Shown: in pieces, positions 1 through 8,564 of the stretch | Numbering within the stretch: the first letter of the stretch is position 1 | Layout: each line of letters begins with the position of its first letter | Assembly (NCBI GenBank): GCA_937920515.1 | Contig: CALEUG010000004.1 | Location: 294,191-358,190 of the forward strand | Length of the DNA stretch: 64,000 nt | Direction of reading: 5' to 3' | Source: an uncultured bacterium | GTDB taxonomy: Bacteria > Acidobacteriota > Aminicenantia > Aminicenantales > Saccharicenantaceae | Translations under genes and position numbers: made by a program | The notes under the pieces: generated by a model | What the model was told of the DNA's origin: nothing | Database searches by the model: none | The model's input: only the letters and a program-made list of their open reading frames with translations

Positions 1-1797
1 GCTTTCGTTTTTGTGGCCAATCCCCGCGGGGTGCAGGTCGACGGAATCTACGTGGAAGCCAATCCCCGCCGCCACCGCGGCCGGGCCGAGAGCTTCGACC
101 GGATAGACCGCAACTGGAACGGCTATTTCCAGTCGGCAGCCAGAATTACCGACCGCGGCTATGTGGTAGAAATGGCCATTCCCTTCAAAAGCCTGAGGTT
201 TCCCAACAAGAATGTTCAGACCTGGGGACTGATCCTTCGCCGGCAGATTCCACGTAAAAACGAAGACCTGTACTGGCCGGCGCGCTCCCGTGCCATCAAC
301 GGGCTGCTGGTCCAGGCCGGTCAGTTGAGCCTGAACCAGAGCCTGGTGCGTGGCAAGAACCTGGAGCTGATGCCGACAGTGGTGGGCAGCAAGGCCCTGG
401 GCCAGGAATTCCAGCCGGAGATAGGGGCCAATATCAAGTACGGCATCACTTCAGATCTAACCGCCGACCTGGCCCTCAATCCCGATTTCAGCCAGATTGA
501 AGCCGACATTCCCCAGAACGAGGTCAACCAGCGCTACCCGCTGTATTATCCCGAAAAAAGACCATTCTTCCTGGAAGGCAAGGATATCTTTGATACACCG
601 TTTGAATTACTTTATTCGCGAAAGATAGTCTCTCCGGTCTGGGCCGCCAAGTTAACAGGAAAAATAAAAAACACCAGCTTCGGGGTGATGTCAGCCCTGG
701 ATGACCGGCCGGCCGGGATAGAAATACCGGGCGCTTCCCCGCTGGATGTAAACTCATCCTACCGTTCACTGAACAGCGTTCTGCGCCTGCGGCAGGACCT
801 CTATTCAGAGTCCTACCTCGGCTTTATCGCCTCCGGCAAAGAAATGGGAATGACCGGCTCTTCGATTTTTTCAGATTACAATCGCCTGGCCGCTATTGAC
901 GGACAATTCAAAATTTCTCAGACCAACCGGCTGGCCTTTCAACTGGCCGGGTCCCTCAGCCGGGTGGAAGAAATCAAGACCGTTATGGCCCCGGCCTGGC
1001 ATTTCGGTTTTAACCACCAGGACCGGCATCTTAACTATTCCCTGGACTGGTTCAGCATCCATCCCGAATTTGAGGCCGGGCTCGGCTTTCTTCGCCGCAA
1101 GGATATTCATTCTCTAAATGCCCGGGCCGGGTATGCCTTTCTTCCCGGGAATGACTACATAATCTCTGTTACCCCGTCAATCTCCTACCGCCGGGTTTAT
1201 GACTACAGCTGGGTTTTGACCGACGAGGATATGGACCTGTCGCTCATGGTCAGCGGCTGGCGGCAGACGTTTATATTTATGAACTACAGCAACACCTTCG
1301 AAAAATACAACGGGGTCGACCTCAAGCCCAGGCAATTCCGGTTCACGGTTTTTTCGGCCCCGCTGGGGTGGCTGAGTGGTCGGATTTCTGGCCGCACCGG
1401 CAGCTCCATTTACTATGACGAACTGCCCTACCTCGGATTCAGTAATTCACTGGAAGGAGAGATAAATTTCCGTCCGGTGCAGAATCTGGTGGCCTCCCTC
1501 AGGCTGGAAGACCTTAATTTTTACGAATACCGGGGTGGTCCTAAAGTCTACCGGGTAACCATTTTGAGCCAGAGGATTAATTTCCAGTTTAACCGGGGGT
1601 TGTTTCTGAGAGCGATTACTGATTACGACAGTTATTACAAGAAAATATACCTGAGCGGTCTTCTGGGCTACGAGCTAAACCCGGGCACCTGCTTTTATCT
1701 CGGTATGGAGGACCACCGGAAACGACTTGGATCCGACCGCTACCAGTTGACCGGGCGGTATTATTTCATCAAGTTCTCCTACTGGTGGAGGGTTTGA
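1..1797 (+). CDS. DUF5916-family outer-membrane protein, 5' end cut off by the window
   Basis: The frame is open to base 1, so this is the C-terminal 598 residues of a longer protein and the true start lies outside. The first ~110 residues resemble the end of the CBM9-like sugar-binding-fold domain that precedes DUF5916 barrels (for example GYVVEMAIPFKSLRF). The next part has the family-typical stretch NPDFSQIEADIPQNEVNQRY followed by YPEKRPFFLEG. The rest alternates aromatic and polar residues in short strands, ending in YYFIKFSYWWRV, as expected for an outer-membrane beta barrel with a terminal aromatic signal. Members of the family are widespread in Bacteroidota and Acidobacteriota and have no firmly assigned substrate. 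Family assignment is fairly sure; the function is unknown. Confidence 0.8.
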   Translation, partial: AFVFVANPRGVQVDGIYVEANPRRHRGRAESFDRIDRNWNGYFQSAARITDRGYVVEMAIPFKSLRFPNKNVQTWGLILRRQIPRKNEDLYWPARSRAINGLLVQAGQLSLNQSLVRGKNLELMPTVVGSKALGQEFQPEIGANIKYGITSDLTADLALNPDFSQIEADIPQNEVNQRYPLYYPEKRPFFLEGKDIFDTPFELLYSRKIVSPVWAAKLTGKIKNTSFGVMSALDDRPAGIEIPGASPLDVNSSYRSLNSVLRLRQDLYSESYLGFIASGKEMGMTGSSIFSDYNRLAAIDGQFKISQTNRLAFQLAGSLSRVEEIKTVMAPAWHFGFNHQDRHLNYSLDWFSIHPEFEAGLGFLRRKDIHSLNARAGYAFLPGNDYIISVTPSISYRRVYDYSWVLTDEDMDLSLMVSGWRQTFIFMNYSNTFEKYNGVDLKPRQFRFTVFSAPLGWLSGRISGRTGSSIYYDELPYLGFSNSLEGEINFRPVQNLVASLRLEDLNFYEYRGGPKVYRVTILSQRINFQFNRGLFLRAITDYDSYYKKIYLSGLLGYELNPGTCFYLGMEDHRKRLGSDRYQLTGRYYFIKFSYWWRV

Positions 1798-2024
1798 ATA
1801 AGCCAGCCGGGGGCCCGGTTGAACCCGACTGTTAGCCATTTCATAAAGAGCTCCCGAAACCCCACTTCCCGGGCTGATCAGGCCTGGACAGGCCTGAACC
1901 AAATAGCTTTTACTGTTCTGATTGCCAGAAGCTCCGGCCTGCCAGGCCACGGGTTGCAGAACGCTTCGGATGCCGGGACGGTAGCATTGCCAGGTCCCGT
2001 GGTTTGCCTTCATAAGCTTGAGTT

Positions 2025-5000
2025 TTATCCGTTTGTATCCTGATTTTTCTCCTTAATCCCGCAGGTCCAGCGGAATAGGACCGGTAGAAGGAGCAGGGTC
2101 AGGAAGGTTGAAGTTATCAATCCCCCGACCACCACCGTGGCCAGCGGTCTTTGCACTTCCGACCCGGGTCCCTGGGCGAAAAGCAGCGGCAGTAATCCCA
2201 GCAGGGTGGTCAGCGCAGTCATAAGAACCGGCCGCAACCTCTTGCCCGCCGCCTGGATTATGGCCTCGTCGAACGGGAAGCAGTTGTTCCTGGTCAGCTG
2301 CTGGAAATAACTGACCAGAACGACACCGTTGAGCACGGCGATGCCCAGGAGGGCGATAAAGCCGACTGAGGCCGGAACCGAAAGATAGAGTCCGGAAAAC
2401 CACAGTGAGAAAACACCGCCAATAAGGGCAAAGGGCAGGGTCAGCAGCACCAGCAGGGCCAGCTTGAAAGAATCGAAGGTTGAAAACAGGAGGAAAAATA
2501 TCAGGAGCAGGGTGACCGGCACGATTATGGCCAGGCGGCGCATGGCTCGCTGCTGGTTTTCAAACTGTCCTCCCCATTCCAGGCGGTAACCCGGCGGCAG
2601 GCTTACCTGTCGGCTGATTCTTTCTCTGGCTTCGGCCACAAAGCGGCCGAGGTCCCGCCCGCTGATGTTGACCTCAAGTCCTATCCTTCTAAACCCGGCT
2701 TCCCGGCTGATCTGGGCAGGTCCTTCCACTTCCTGGATTCGGGCCAGTTGCCCGAGCGGCAGGCGGTAACCACCCGGAGTATCGACCAGCAGGTTCCGCA
2801 ATTGTTCTGCCGAGCGGCGCAGGTTCTCCGGGTACTTTATAACCACGTCAAAGGCGCGCTCTCCTTCGTACATCCTGGCCACGGCTTTGCCTGCGGAAGC
2901 GGTTTCCACCAGGGTCAACACTTCTGAGGCCCGGAGGCCGTGCCGCTGAAGGGCCAACCGGTCCAGGTCCACCAACAGGTAAGGCTGGCCGGAAATGGTT
3001 TCCACCACCAGATCTGAGGTACCTCGGATTTCTCTGACCACGGAGGCGATTTCAGCCGCTTTTGCCCTTAAAATCTCCAGGTCTTCGCCGAAAAGCTTGA
3101 TTATGAGCTGGGCCCTGGTGCCGGCTACCAGTTCGTCGATGCGGCAGGCGATGGGCTGACTGAATGAAAAAGATATCCCGGGAATGTCTGCAATAGCCTG
3201 GCGCATTTTTTCGGTTAGCTCTTCCCTGGTCCTGGCGGAAGTCCACTCCCGCCGCGGCCGGAGCGAGCCGACAAAACCGGTTTTTTCCACTCCCCTGGCT
3301 TCCAGGGCTATGCCGGTTTGCCCGGTTCGCGAAACGATGGTTTCCAGCTCGGGGAACTGTTTCAGCCTTCTCTCCACTTCACGGGTGATATCAAGCGCTC
3401 TGGTCAGCGAAATTCCAGGCAGCATCTGTATATCCATATCGAAGGCCCCTTCATCCATGATAGGTATGAACTCCCGTCCCAGCGAGGGAATGAGCCACAG
3501 GCTGGCCGCCAGCAGAAAGACCATCAAGCCAGTCACTACCCAGCCGCGCCGCAGCGACCAGCGCAGCATGGAAGCATAGATCTTGTTAAGAGATCGCATA
3601 AACCTGTCCTGGCGGTCACGGGGTACTCTCAGAATCAGAAAGGCCAGGCCAGGTATTATGATAAGCGATATTATCAAAGAGCAGATGATGGCTATGGACA
3701 GCGTTATGGCCAGCGGCGAGAACATCTTGCCCTCTATACCCTGAAGGCTCAGAAGAGGGATAAAGGTCAGGGCGATGATCATTTCCCCGAAGATGCTCGG
3801 CTTTCTCACCTCCAGCACGGCCCTGAGGAAGGTGGACAGGTCTTTTTTCCTGGTTTCGGTAAGATGGCGCTGGATGTTTTCCACCTGAATGATGGCCGCG
3901 TCTATTATCATGCCGATGGAGATGGCCAGCCCGCCCAGCGACATCAGGTTGGCGGTCAGCCCCGCCTGTTTCATGACTACAAAGGTCAGTAGAACCGCTA
4001 AGGGAAGAGACAGCACAACCACCAGCGAGCCGCGAAAGCTTCGGAGGAAAACGAAGATGACCAGGATGACCAGCAAAGCACCCAGCAGAAGCGCTTCCTC
4101 TATGGTCCGGACACTTTTCTCAACTATGTCCGTCCGCTTGTAGAAAGGAACTATCTTCAGTCCGGCCGGAAGGAGGCCGCTGCTGTTTATTTCTCTTACT
4201 TTCTCTTCCACCCGGCGAGTTACCATCCGGCTGTTTTCACCTTTGAGCATAAGGACTATGCCGCCCACCGCCTCTTTTTCCCCGTTGATGAGGGCCGCTC
4301 CCTGCCGGATGGCAAAGCCGGGCTCAACGCTGGCTACGTCCTGGATAAGAACGGGAATCCCCCTGTCGGCCCTTATCACCGAGCGCTTGATGTCTTCCAG
4401 GTCGTTAAAAAGCCCGGTGCCCCGGACTATAAACTGTTGCTGCCCCCTTTCGATTATATTGCCGCCGACGTTCAGGTTGCTGTTCTTGACCGCTTCCACC
4501 ACCTGGGCCAGGGACAGGTCATACCGGAGGAGCCGGCCGGGGTCGACCTTGATCAGGTATTGTTTGATGTACCCGCCGAAAGAGTTGACGTCAATAACTC
4601 CCGGCACGCTTTTCAGGACCGGAGTAATCACCCAGTCCTGGATGGTCCGGAGCTCGGTTAGATAAGAAATCCAGTCTTCGTCTGCCCCGGGTTCATTTCC
4701 TTCAATTGTATATTGAAAGATTTCTCCCATGGCCGTGGCCACCGGGCCGAGGCTGATTTCCACACCGTCCGGCATCTTTTCCCTGGCTTCGGACAGGCGT
4801 TCGAACACCTGCTGTCTGGCAAAATAAATATCGGTCCGGTCCTCAAAGACTGCGGTGATGACCGAAAGCCCGGCTCTTGAAACTGACCGCAGCTGGGTCA
4901 GCCCGGGTAGACCGCGCAGGGTAATTTCCAGGGGAAAGGTGACAAACTTTTCTATTTCGAAAGGTGAATAACCAGGAGCGTAGGAGAGGATTTCCACCTG

Positions 5001-5135
5001 GACGCTGGTGACATCGGGGAAGGCATCGATCGGCAGCCGGAGAAAGGAATAAATGCCCGCGGCAATAATCAGCAGGATCAGGATTATGACCAGCAAACGC
5101 TCCCGGAGTGAGAAGTTGATAACCCGGTCAATCAT
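2025..5135 (-). CDS. Heavy-metal-type RND efflux pump, CusA/CzcA family
   Basis: A 1036-residue inner-membrane proton-driven pump. The start chosen is the ATG giving MIDRVINFSL, 21 bases inside the longest frame, because GGGAGG lies just upstream; it overlaps the adaptor gene by 8 bases. Two repeats of one N-terminal helix, a large periplasmic loop and a helix bundle are visible. In the fourth helix the motif GMIIDAAIIQVENIQRHL keeps one Asp and the Glu of the HME-RND proton relay, but lacks the first Asp of the DFG-type motif seen in CzcA. It is the last gene of a small protein-TolC-adaptor-pump operon, which should form an envelope-spanning exporter. The His-rich ends of the adaptor suggest a metal cation, but the substrate cannot be read from sequence. 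Confidence 0.88.
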   Translation of the reverse strand: MIDRVINFSLRERLLVIILILLIIAAGIYSFLRLPIDAFPDVTSVQVEILSYAPGYSPFEIEKFVTFPLEITLRGLPGLTQLRSVSRAGLSVITAVFEDRTDIYFARQQVFERLSEAREKMPDGVEISLGPVATAMGEIFQYTIEGNEPGADEDWISYLTELRTIQDWVITPVLKSVPGVIDVNSFGGYIKQYLIKVDPGRLLRYDLSLAQVVEAVKNSNLNVGGNIIERGQQQFIVRGTGLFNDLEDIKRSVIRADRGIPVLIQDVASVEPGFAIRQGAALINGEKEAVGGIVLMLKGENSRMVTRRVEEKVREINSSGLLPAGLKIVPFYKRTDIVEKSVRTIEEALLLGALLVILVIFVFLRSFRGSLVVVLSLPLAVLLTFVVMKQAGLTANLMSLGGLAISIGMIIDAAIIQVENIQRHLTETRKKDLSTFLRAVLEVRKPSIFGEMIIALTFIPLLSLQGIEGKMFSPLAITLSIAIICSLIISLIIIPGLAFLILRVPRDRQDRFMRSLNKIYASMLRWSLRRGWVVTGLMVFLLAASLWLIPSLGREFIPIMDEGAFDMDIQMLPGISLTRALDITREVERRLKQFPELETIVSRTGQTGIALEARGVEKTGFVGSLRPRREWTSARTREELTEKMRQAIADIPGISFSFSQPIACRIDELVAGTRAQLIIKLFGEDLEILRAKAAEIASVVREIRGTSDLVVETISGQPYLLVDLDRLALQRHGLRASEVLTLVETASAGKAVARMYEGERAFDVVIKYPENLRRSAEQLRNLLVDTPGGYRLPLGQLARIQEVEGPAQISREAGFRRIGLEVNISGRDLGRFVAEARERISRQVSLPPGYRLEWGGQFENQQRAMRRLAIIVPVTLLLIFFLLFSTFDSFKLALLVLLTLPFALIGGVFSLWFSGLYLSVPASVGFIALLGIAVLNGVVLVSYFQQLTRNNCFPFDEAIIQAAGKRLRPVLMTALTTLLGLLPLLFAQGPGSEVQRPLATVVVGGLITSTFLTLLLLPVLFRWTCGIKEKNQDTNG

Positions 5136-6270
5136 GGCGATGGCCTCCCTCTCCAAGAGTGTGTTTGAGCAGCTCTGCCTTCAGCATGAAAGCCCCGGCC
5201 GCAACGTAATCGTCCCCTGGGTTCAGGCCGGAAACCACGGGCAGCCAGCCACCAACCGGAGAACCGGTCTGGATAGTCTGCGGGCGGTAGATGCCTGGGC
5301 CTTCCGGCACGAAGACCGTCTTCTGGCCGTTGACCTCAACCACTGCCTCTTCGGGCACAGCCAGCACCCGCTGTTCAGAAAGTTTAAGGGCCAGGTCAAC
5401 GTACATGCCTGGCTTGAGCCGTCCCGACGGGTTGGCTGTTTCCACCCGGACCTTAAGAGTTCGGGAAGACGTATCCAGGGCCGGAGAGATGAAGGTCACC
5501 TGCCCCTGAAATTCCAGACCAGGATAGGCGCTGCTCCTGATGACTGCAGCCTGTCCGATTGTTAACAAACCCAGGTCTTTCTCCTGCACCCGGCCTTCAA
5601 CCCAGAGCCGCTCGTAGGAGGCAATCTCCATCAGGGCAGCCCCGGTTTCCAGAGAATCGCCCGGGAAAACGGCAGTGGACACCACCTGGCCGTCAGCCGG
5701 GCTGGTCACATCATACAGGGTCATTCCTCTTTCAGGCCGGGCCAGCCGGTCGAGGTCTTGATCGGTCAAACCAAGTATCCGCAGCTTGTCCCTGGCCGAA
5801 ACGACAACCGCCCGGGCAGCTTCCTGGTCAGGTGAATTAATTTTCTCCAGTCGGGCCAGCCGGTCGGCTGCCAGCCGGAGCTCGGTCAGGCTTTCCAGGT
5901 AGGGCAGGCTGAATAACCTGGCCACCACCTGGCCCTTCCTGACCCTGTCTCCTTCGTAGACCAGCAATTCCTCCACCCGACCCGACACCCTGGTGGTCAG
6001 GCGGTAAAAGGCCCGTGGATTAAGAACAACCTCGGCCGGGACCAGCAGCTCGGGCACTATGGACTGCGAGCCTAACCTGGCCACCTTGATCCCGGCCAGG
6101 CGCTCGGCCTCGGCGGTTAACACCACGTGTTCGTGCTGATGTCCTTCCTCTTCGGCCGCAACGGAGGAGGGCCGGATAGAAGAAGGTCGGTCGCAACCGT
6201 TATGAGTAAACGCAGTTACCAGCAGGAGGACGATGACGATTGTTCGGGCAAAAATACTCTTACAGGACAT
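5128..6270 (-). CDS. RND efflux periplasmic adaptor (CusB/CzcB-like, membrane fusion protein)
   Basis: A 380-residue HlyD/MFP-type adaptor linking the RND pump to the TolC-like channel. The start MSCKSIFART is chosen because AGGGAG precedes it and it begins a good export signal; the cysteine in HNGC near residue 26 may be a lipobox, although HNG is not canonical. An upstream ATG at 6306 with a GGGGAAG site is an alternative. Barrel-sandwich, hairpin and beta-barrel regions are recognisable (RVSGRVEELLVYEGDRVRKG, TSPADGQVVSTAVFPGDSLE, GRLKPGMYVDLAL). There are histidine clusters at both ends of the mature protein, GHQHEH near the N-terminus and GGHRHD at the C-terminus. These are seen in metal-exporting systems and suggest metal binding. 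Confidence 0.87.
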   Translation of the reverse strand: MSCKSIFARTIVIVLLLVTAFTHNGCDRPSSIRPSSVAAEEEGHQHEHVVLTAEAERLAGIKVARLGSQSIVPELLVPAEVVLNPRAFYRLTTRVSGRVEELLVYEGDRVRKGQVVARLFSLPYLESLTELRLAADRLARLEKINSPDQEAARAVVVSARDKLRILGLTDQDLDRLARPERGMTLYDVTSPADGQVVSTAVFPGDSLETGAALMEIASYERLWVEGRVQEKDLGLLTIGQAAVIRSSAYPGLEFQGQVTFISPALDTSSRTLKVRVETANPSGRLKPGMYVDLALKLSEQRVLAVPEEAVVEVNGQKTVFVPEGPGIYRPQTIQTGSPVGGWLPVVSGLNPGDDYVAAGAFMLKAELLKHTLGEGGHRHD

Positions 6271-6301
6271 GGTTATTCTCCCTGGCAAGAAAAATTCTCT
6301 T

Positions 6302-7528
6302 CTATTCATAGTCTTCCCCGGCTGCTTCAAATTCAGCCAGGGCTGCCTGGCACAGGTAAATAGCCCGGTAATATTCCAGGCGGACCAGGCTTAAGCTGCG
6401 GTAGAGGTCAAGCAGGCTGAGCGAATCAAGCTTTCCCAGACTGTAGTCCTGCAGGGCTTTTTCCAGCTCAGCCCCGGAATCCTGAAGCAGGCTTTCTTCA
6501 AAGATTTTTATCTGTTCCCGGCTCTGGGCGATTTCGGCCGCAGCCTGACGGGTCCGGCTTTCGAAAAAGCTTTCTGCGGCCCGGATTTCAAAGCCGGCTT
6601 TTTGCCTTTCAGCTTCAGCCACCATTTTTTCGCCGGCCAGCCGTTTCCGGGAAAAGAGAGGATAGCTCAGACCGAGACTGAAACCGGTTGCCCCCGGTTT
6701 TTTGCTCGGGGAGAAAAGTCCGAGGGAAAAATCGGGCAGGCGGTTCCGGTCAGCCAGTCTGACCAGGAGTTCGGCCCTGTCCCGGCGCAAGCGGGCCAGC
6801 CTCAGGGTCGGGCTGAGTTCTTTCTTCCGGGCCAGCGCTTCCTCCAGTGTCCAGTCGTCAGGAGCGGGTTCAAAGCCTGAGGTTAACAGCAGCTCCTGGT
6901 TTACTTTCAAACCCAGAAGCCGGCTCAACTCCTGCCGGCTGAGGGTCAGCTCTTTCCTGGCCTCGAGCAGGTCGTTCCGGGTGCGGGCCGTTTCCAGCCT
7001 TACCCTGATAATATCACTGTATGGTACGGCCGAGAGAGCATAACGGGAAATGGCGTTTTTCTGAATTTCTTCCAGTAGCTCAAGGTTTTTTAACAGGATT
7101 TCCACAGTTTTTTGCTGTAAGAGGCTGCGGTAGTAAGCTTTCCTGACCTCTGAAGCCAGTCTCAACCTTGCCCTCTCCAGTTTAAGGACAGCTTCTTCCT
7201 CGGCTGCCCGGCCTGCCCGGGCCCGCAGTTTGAGTTTACCCGGGAAAGGGATCGCCTGGACCAACCCCAGGCTGGTCTCCTGTTCGACCGTGCCGGCGCC
7301 CGGAATATTCAATCCGGCCACTTCCAGCCCTATTTCGGCCTCGGGCAGGGCCGAGTCTATCCGGGTCTGACCCCTGGCCGCTTCAATATCACCGGCCAGG
7401 GCCAGAAGCGCCGGGTTCTGACGGAAGGCCAGTTCGACGGCCTGGTCCACTGAAAGCGGGAGGACAGGAAGCGCCTGGTCCTGAGCCACCGGTGAAAGTA
7501 TGAGTAAAAACAGCATGATAAATGACAT
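6302..7528 (-). CDS. TolC-family outer-membrane efflux channel (CusC/CzcC-like)
   Basis: A 408-residue outer-membrane factor. The start used is the ATG giving MSFIMLFLLILSPVA, 5 bases after GGAGG; a GTG one codon earlier is too close to that site. An N-terminal signal peptide ends near AQDQA. The mature part has the two-fold repeat of long amphipathic helices typical of the family (SVDQAVELAFRQNPALLALA, TLEEALARKKELSPTLRLAR), with YPLFSRKRLAGEK beginning the second half. It lies 31 bases before the adaptor gene and 43 bases after the small membrane protein gene, so the four genes are almost certainly one transcript. It is slightly short for the family, as is common for CzcC types. Confidence 0.85.
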   Translation of the reverse strand: MSFIMLFLLILSPVAQDQALPVLPLSVDQAVELAFRQNPALLALAGDIEAARGQTRIDSALPEAEIGLEVAGLNIPGAGTVEQETSLGLVQAIPFPGKLKLRARAGRAAEEEAVLKLERARLRLASEVRKAYYRSLLQQKTVEILLKNLELLEEIQKNAISRYALSAVPYSDIIRVRLETARTRNDLLEARKELTLSRQELSRLLGLKVNQELLLTSGFEPAPDDWTLEEALARKKELSPTLRLARLRRDRAELLVRLADRNRLPDFSLGLFSPSKKPGATGFSLGLSYPLFSRKRLAGEKMVAEAERQKAGFEIRAAESFFESRTRQAAAEIAQSREQIKIFEESLLQDSGAELEKALQDYSLGKLDSLSLLDLYRSLSLVRLEYYRAIYLCQAALAEFEAAGEDYE

Positions 7529-7571
7529 CACTACCTCCGGATTAAAAGATGATGAAGATAGTAATAGAGAT

Positions 7572-7838
7572 TTAATCAGGCGGGTGAAAGATGGAAGGCG
7601 TAAAGTCTGAAGGGCAGAAGTCTATAACCTGAAGAAATATTTTTCCGGAACTATCGGAAGACAGCGGGACCAGGTCCTGGCTGCTGCCGCCGCGGGCCTT
7701 GAAATAATGGTGAACAGGGTTGACCAGCTGGTGCAGTTCTTCGTGGCAGATAAAATCATGGAGGATGATGTGGCCCAGGTTTATGAGTAAGAAAATCACC
7801 AGGGCATAGAATAAAAAACGGCTACAGGTCAGGCTCAT
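7572..7838 (-). CDS. Small His-rich single-span membrane protein heading the RND operon
   Basis: An 88-residue protein that I cannot assign to a named family. One hydrophobic helix (residues ~8-22, FLFYALVIFLLINLGHIIL) is followed by a histidine- and cysteine-bearing segment, HDFICHEELHQLVNPVHHYF, and a Ser/Pro-rich tail ending FHPPD. The topology suggests a short cytoplasmic end and a periplasmic metal-binding tail. Being real is supported by a good promoter 8 bases upstream of its ATG (-35 TTGACT, 17-base spacer, -10 TAGAAT) and by its position as first gene before tolC-adaptor-pump. It could act as a metal chaperone, sensor or accessory subunit; this is inference from position and composition only. 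Confidence 0.6.
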   Translation of the reverse strand: MSLTCSRFLFYALVIFLLINLGHIILHDFICHEELHQLVNPVHHYFKARGGSSQDLVPLSSDSSGKIFLQVIDFCPSDFTPSIFHPPD

Positions 7839-7846
7839 CGCCCTCA

Positions 7847-7875
7847 ATTCTATGGATGGGCACGGGAAAAGTCAA
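7847..7875 (-). promoter_or_regulatory. Sigma70-type promoter of the RND efflux operon
   Basis: Read on the minus strand: -35 TTGACT (7870-7875), 17-base spacer, -10 TAGAAT (7847-7852), each matching the consensus at 5 of 6 positions. The predicted transcription start near 7841 is only about 3 bases before the ATG at 7838, so the mRNA would be almost leaderless. Confidence 0.6.
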
Positions 7876-8140
7876 GTGCTGCATGGCGAACATTTATCCA
7901 GGAAACAAAAAAGGCCTTGAAAGCGAGAGGGAAACCTTCTGGCGTTTAATATCTTAAGAAAAGGAGACAGAACATCATGGATGGTTTACCGGGGACTATT
8001 TCCGGCTGGCACAAATAAAGCGATTTGTATAAAAAAGAGGCCTTAAAAGTAAAAGGGCCGGATTAAAAAGGAGAGAGTCTCTCCCGCTGTCCCCGGGCTG
8101 AGTCTCATGTCCGGCGCTTCGCGGTCTGCAAATTTTGTGG

Positions 8141-8169
8141 TTGCAATTTTTTTATTCAGGTGTTAATAT
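8141..8169 (+). promoter_or_regulatory. Sigma70-type promoter of hfq-like/pdxA
   Basis: -35 TTGCAA (8141-8146), 17-base spacer, -10 TAATAT (8164-8169). The predicted start near 8176 excludes an in-frame TTG further upstream at 8160 as the start of the hfq-like gene and supports ATG 8208. The rest of the gap 7876-8140 shows no gene or clear RNA structure. Confidence 0.6.
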
Positions 8170-8207
8170 CTAAACAAATATTCTCTTCTATCGTAGTGAG
8201 GGTGCTG

Positions 8208-8564
8208 ATGCAAAGAAAACTAATCCGGCCAGACCTTTCCGAAGTCAAGGAAAAAATTACCAGGGAGGCCAAGGAAAAGGAAGCGGCCAAGAAGAAGATG
8301 ACTCCCCCGACCGACACCCACGCCGAAAATTATTATTTCCTGAAGCAGATGAATAAAAGGACTCCAATGGCCGTGGTCATGGCTGACGGGGAACGGGTGG
8401 AGGGTTACATCGAATGGTACGACCGCAATTGCTTCAAGCTCAACCGGGAAGGTGCTCCTAACCTTTTAATTTATAAGCGCCAGGTGAAATACCTTTACAA
8501 GCTGGAGCAGGAAGGCAAGCAGCCGGAAGCGGGAGAGAACAATAATTCCAGAAAAACCAGATGA
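8208..8564 (+). CDS. hfq: Divergent Hfq-like Sm-fold RNA chaperone with N-terminal extension
   Basis: A 118-residue protein. Residues ~43-95 align by eye with the Hfq Sm core: a short helix (ENYYFLKQMNKRTPM), Sm1 strands (AVVMADGERVEGYIEWYD) and an Sm2-like LLIYKRQVKYLYK in the place of the usual YKHAIS. The core is preceded by ~40 charged residues and followed by a hydrophilic tail of ~20. Hfq normally forms a hexamer that pairs small RNAs with mRNAs. Here the Lys of the Sm2 motif is kept but the following His is Arg, so binding may differ. The start at ATG 8208 follows GAGGGTG and fits the promoter. Its stop overlaps the pdxA start (ATGA), so the two genes are co-transcribed. It is probably an Hfq rather than an unrelated Sm protein. 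Confidence 0.68.
   Translation: MQRKLIRPDLSEVKEKITREAKEKEAAKKKMTPPTDTHAENYYFLKQMNKRTPMAVVMADGERVEGYIEWYDRNCFKLNREGAPNLLIYKRQVKYLYKLEQEGKQPEAGENNNSRKTR

Noticed and set aside
1675..2043. Frames on both strands in the gap after the DUF5916 gene
   Set aside because: They overlap the ends of real convergent genes and show no family similarity or start signals.
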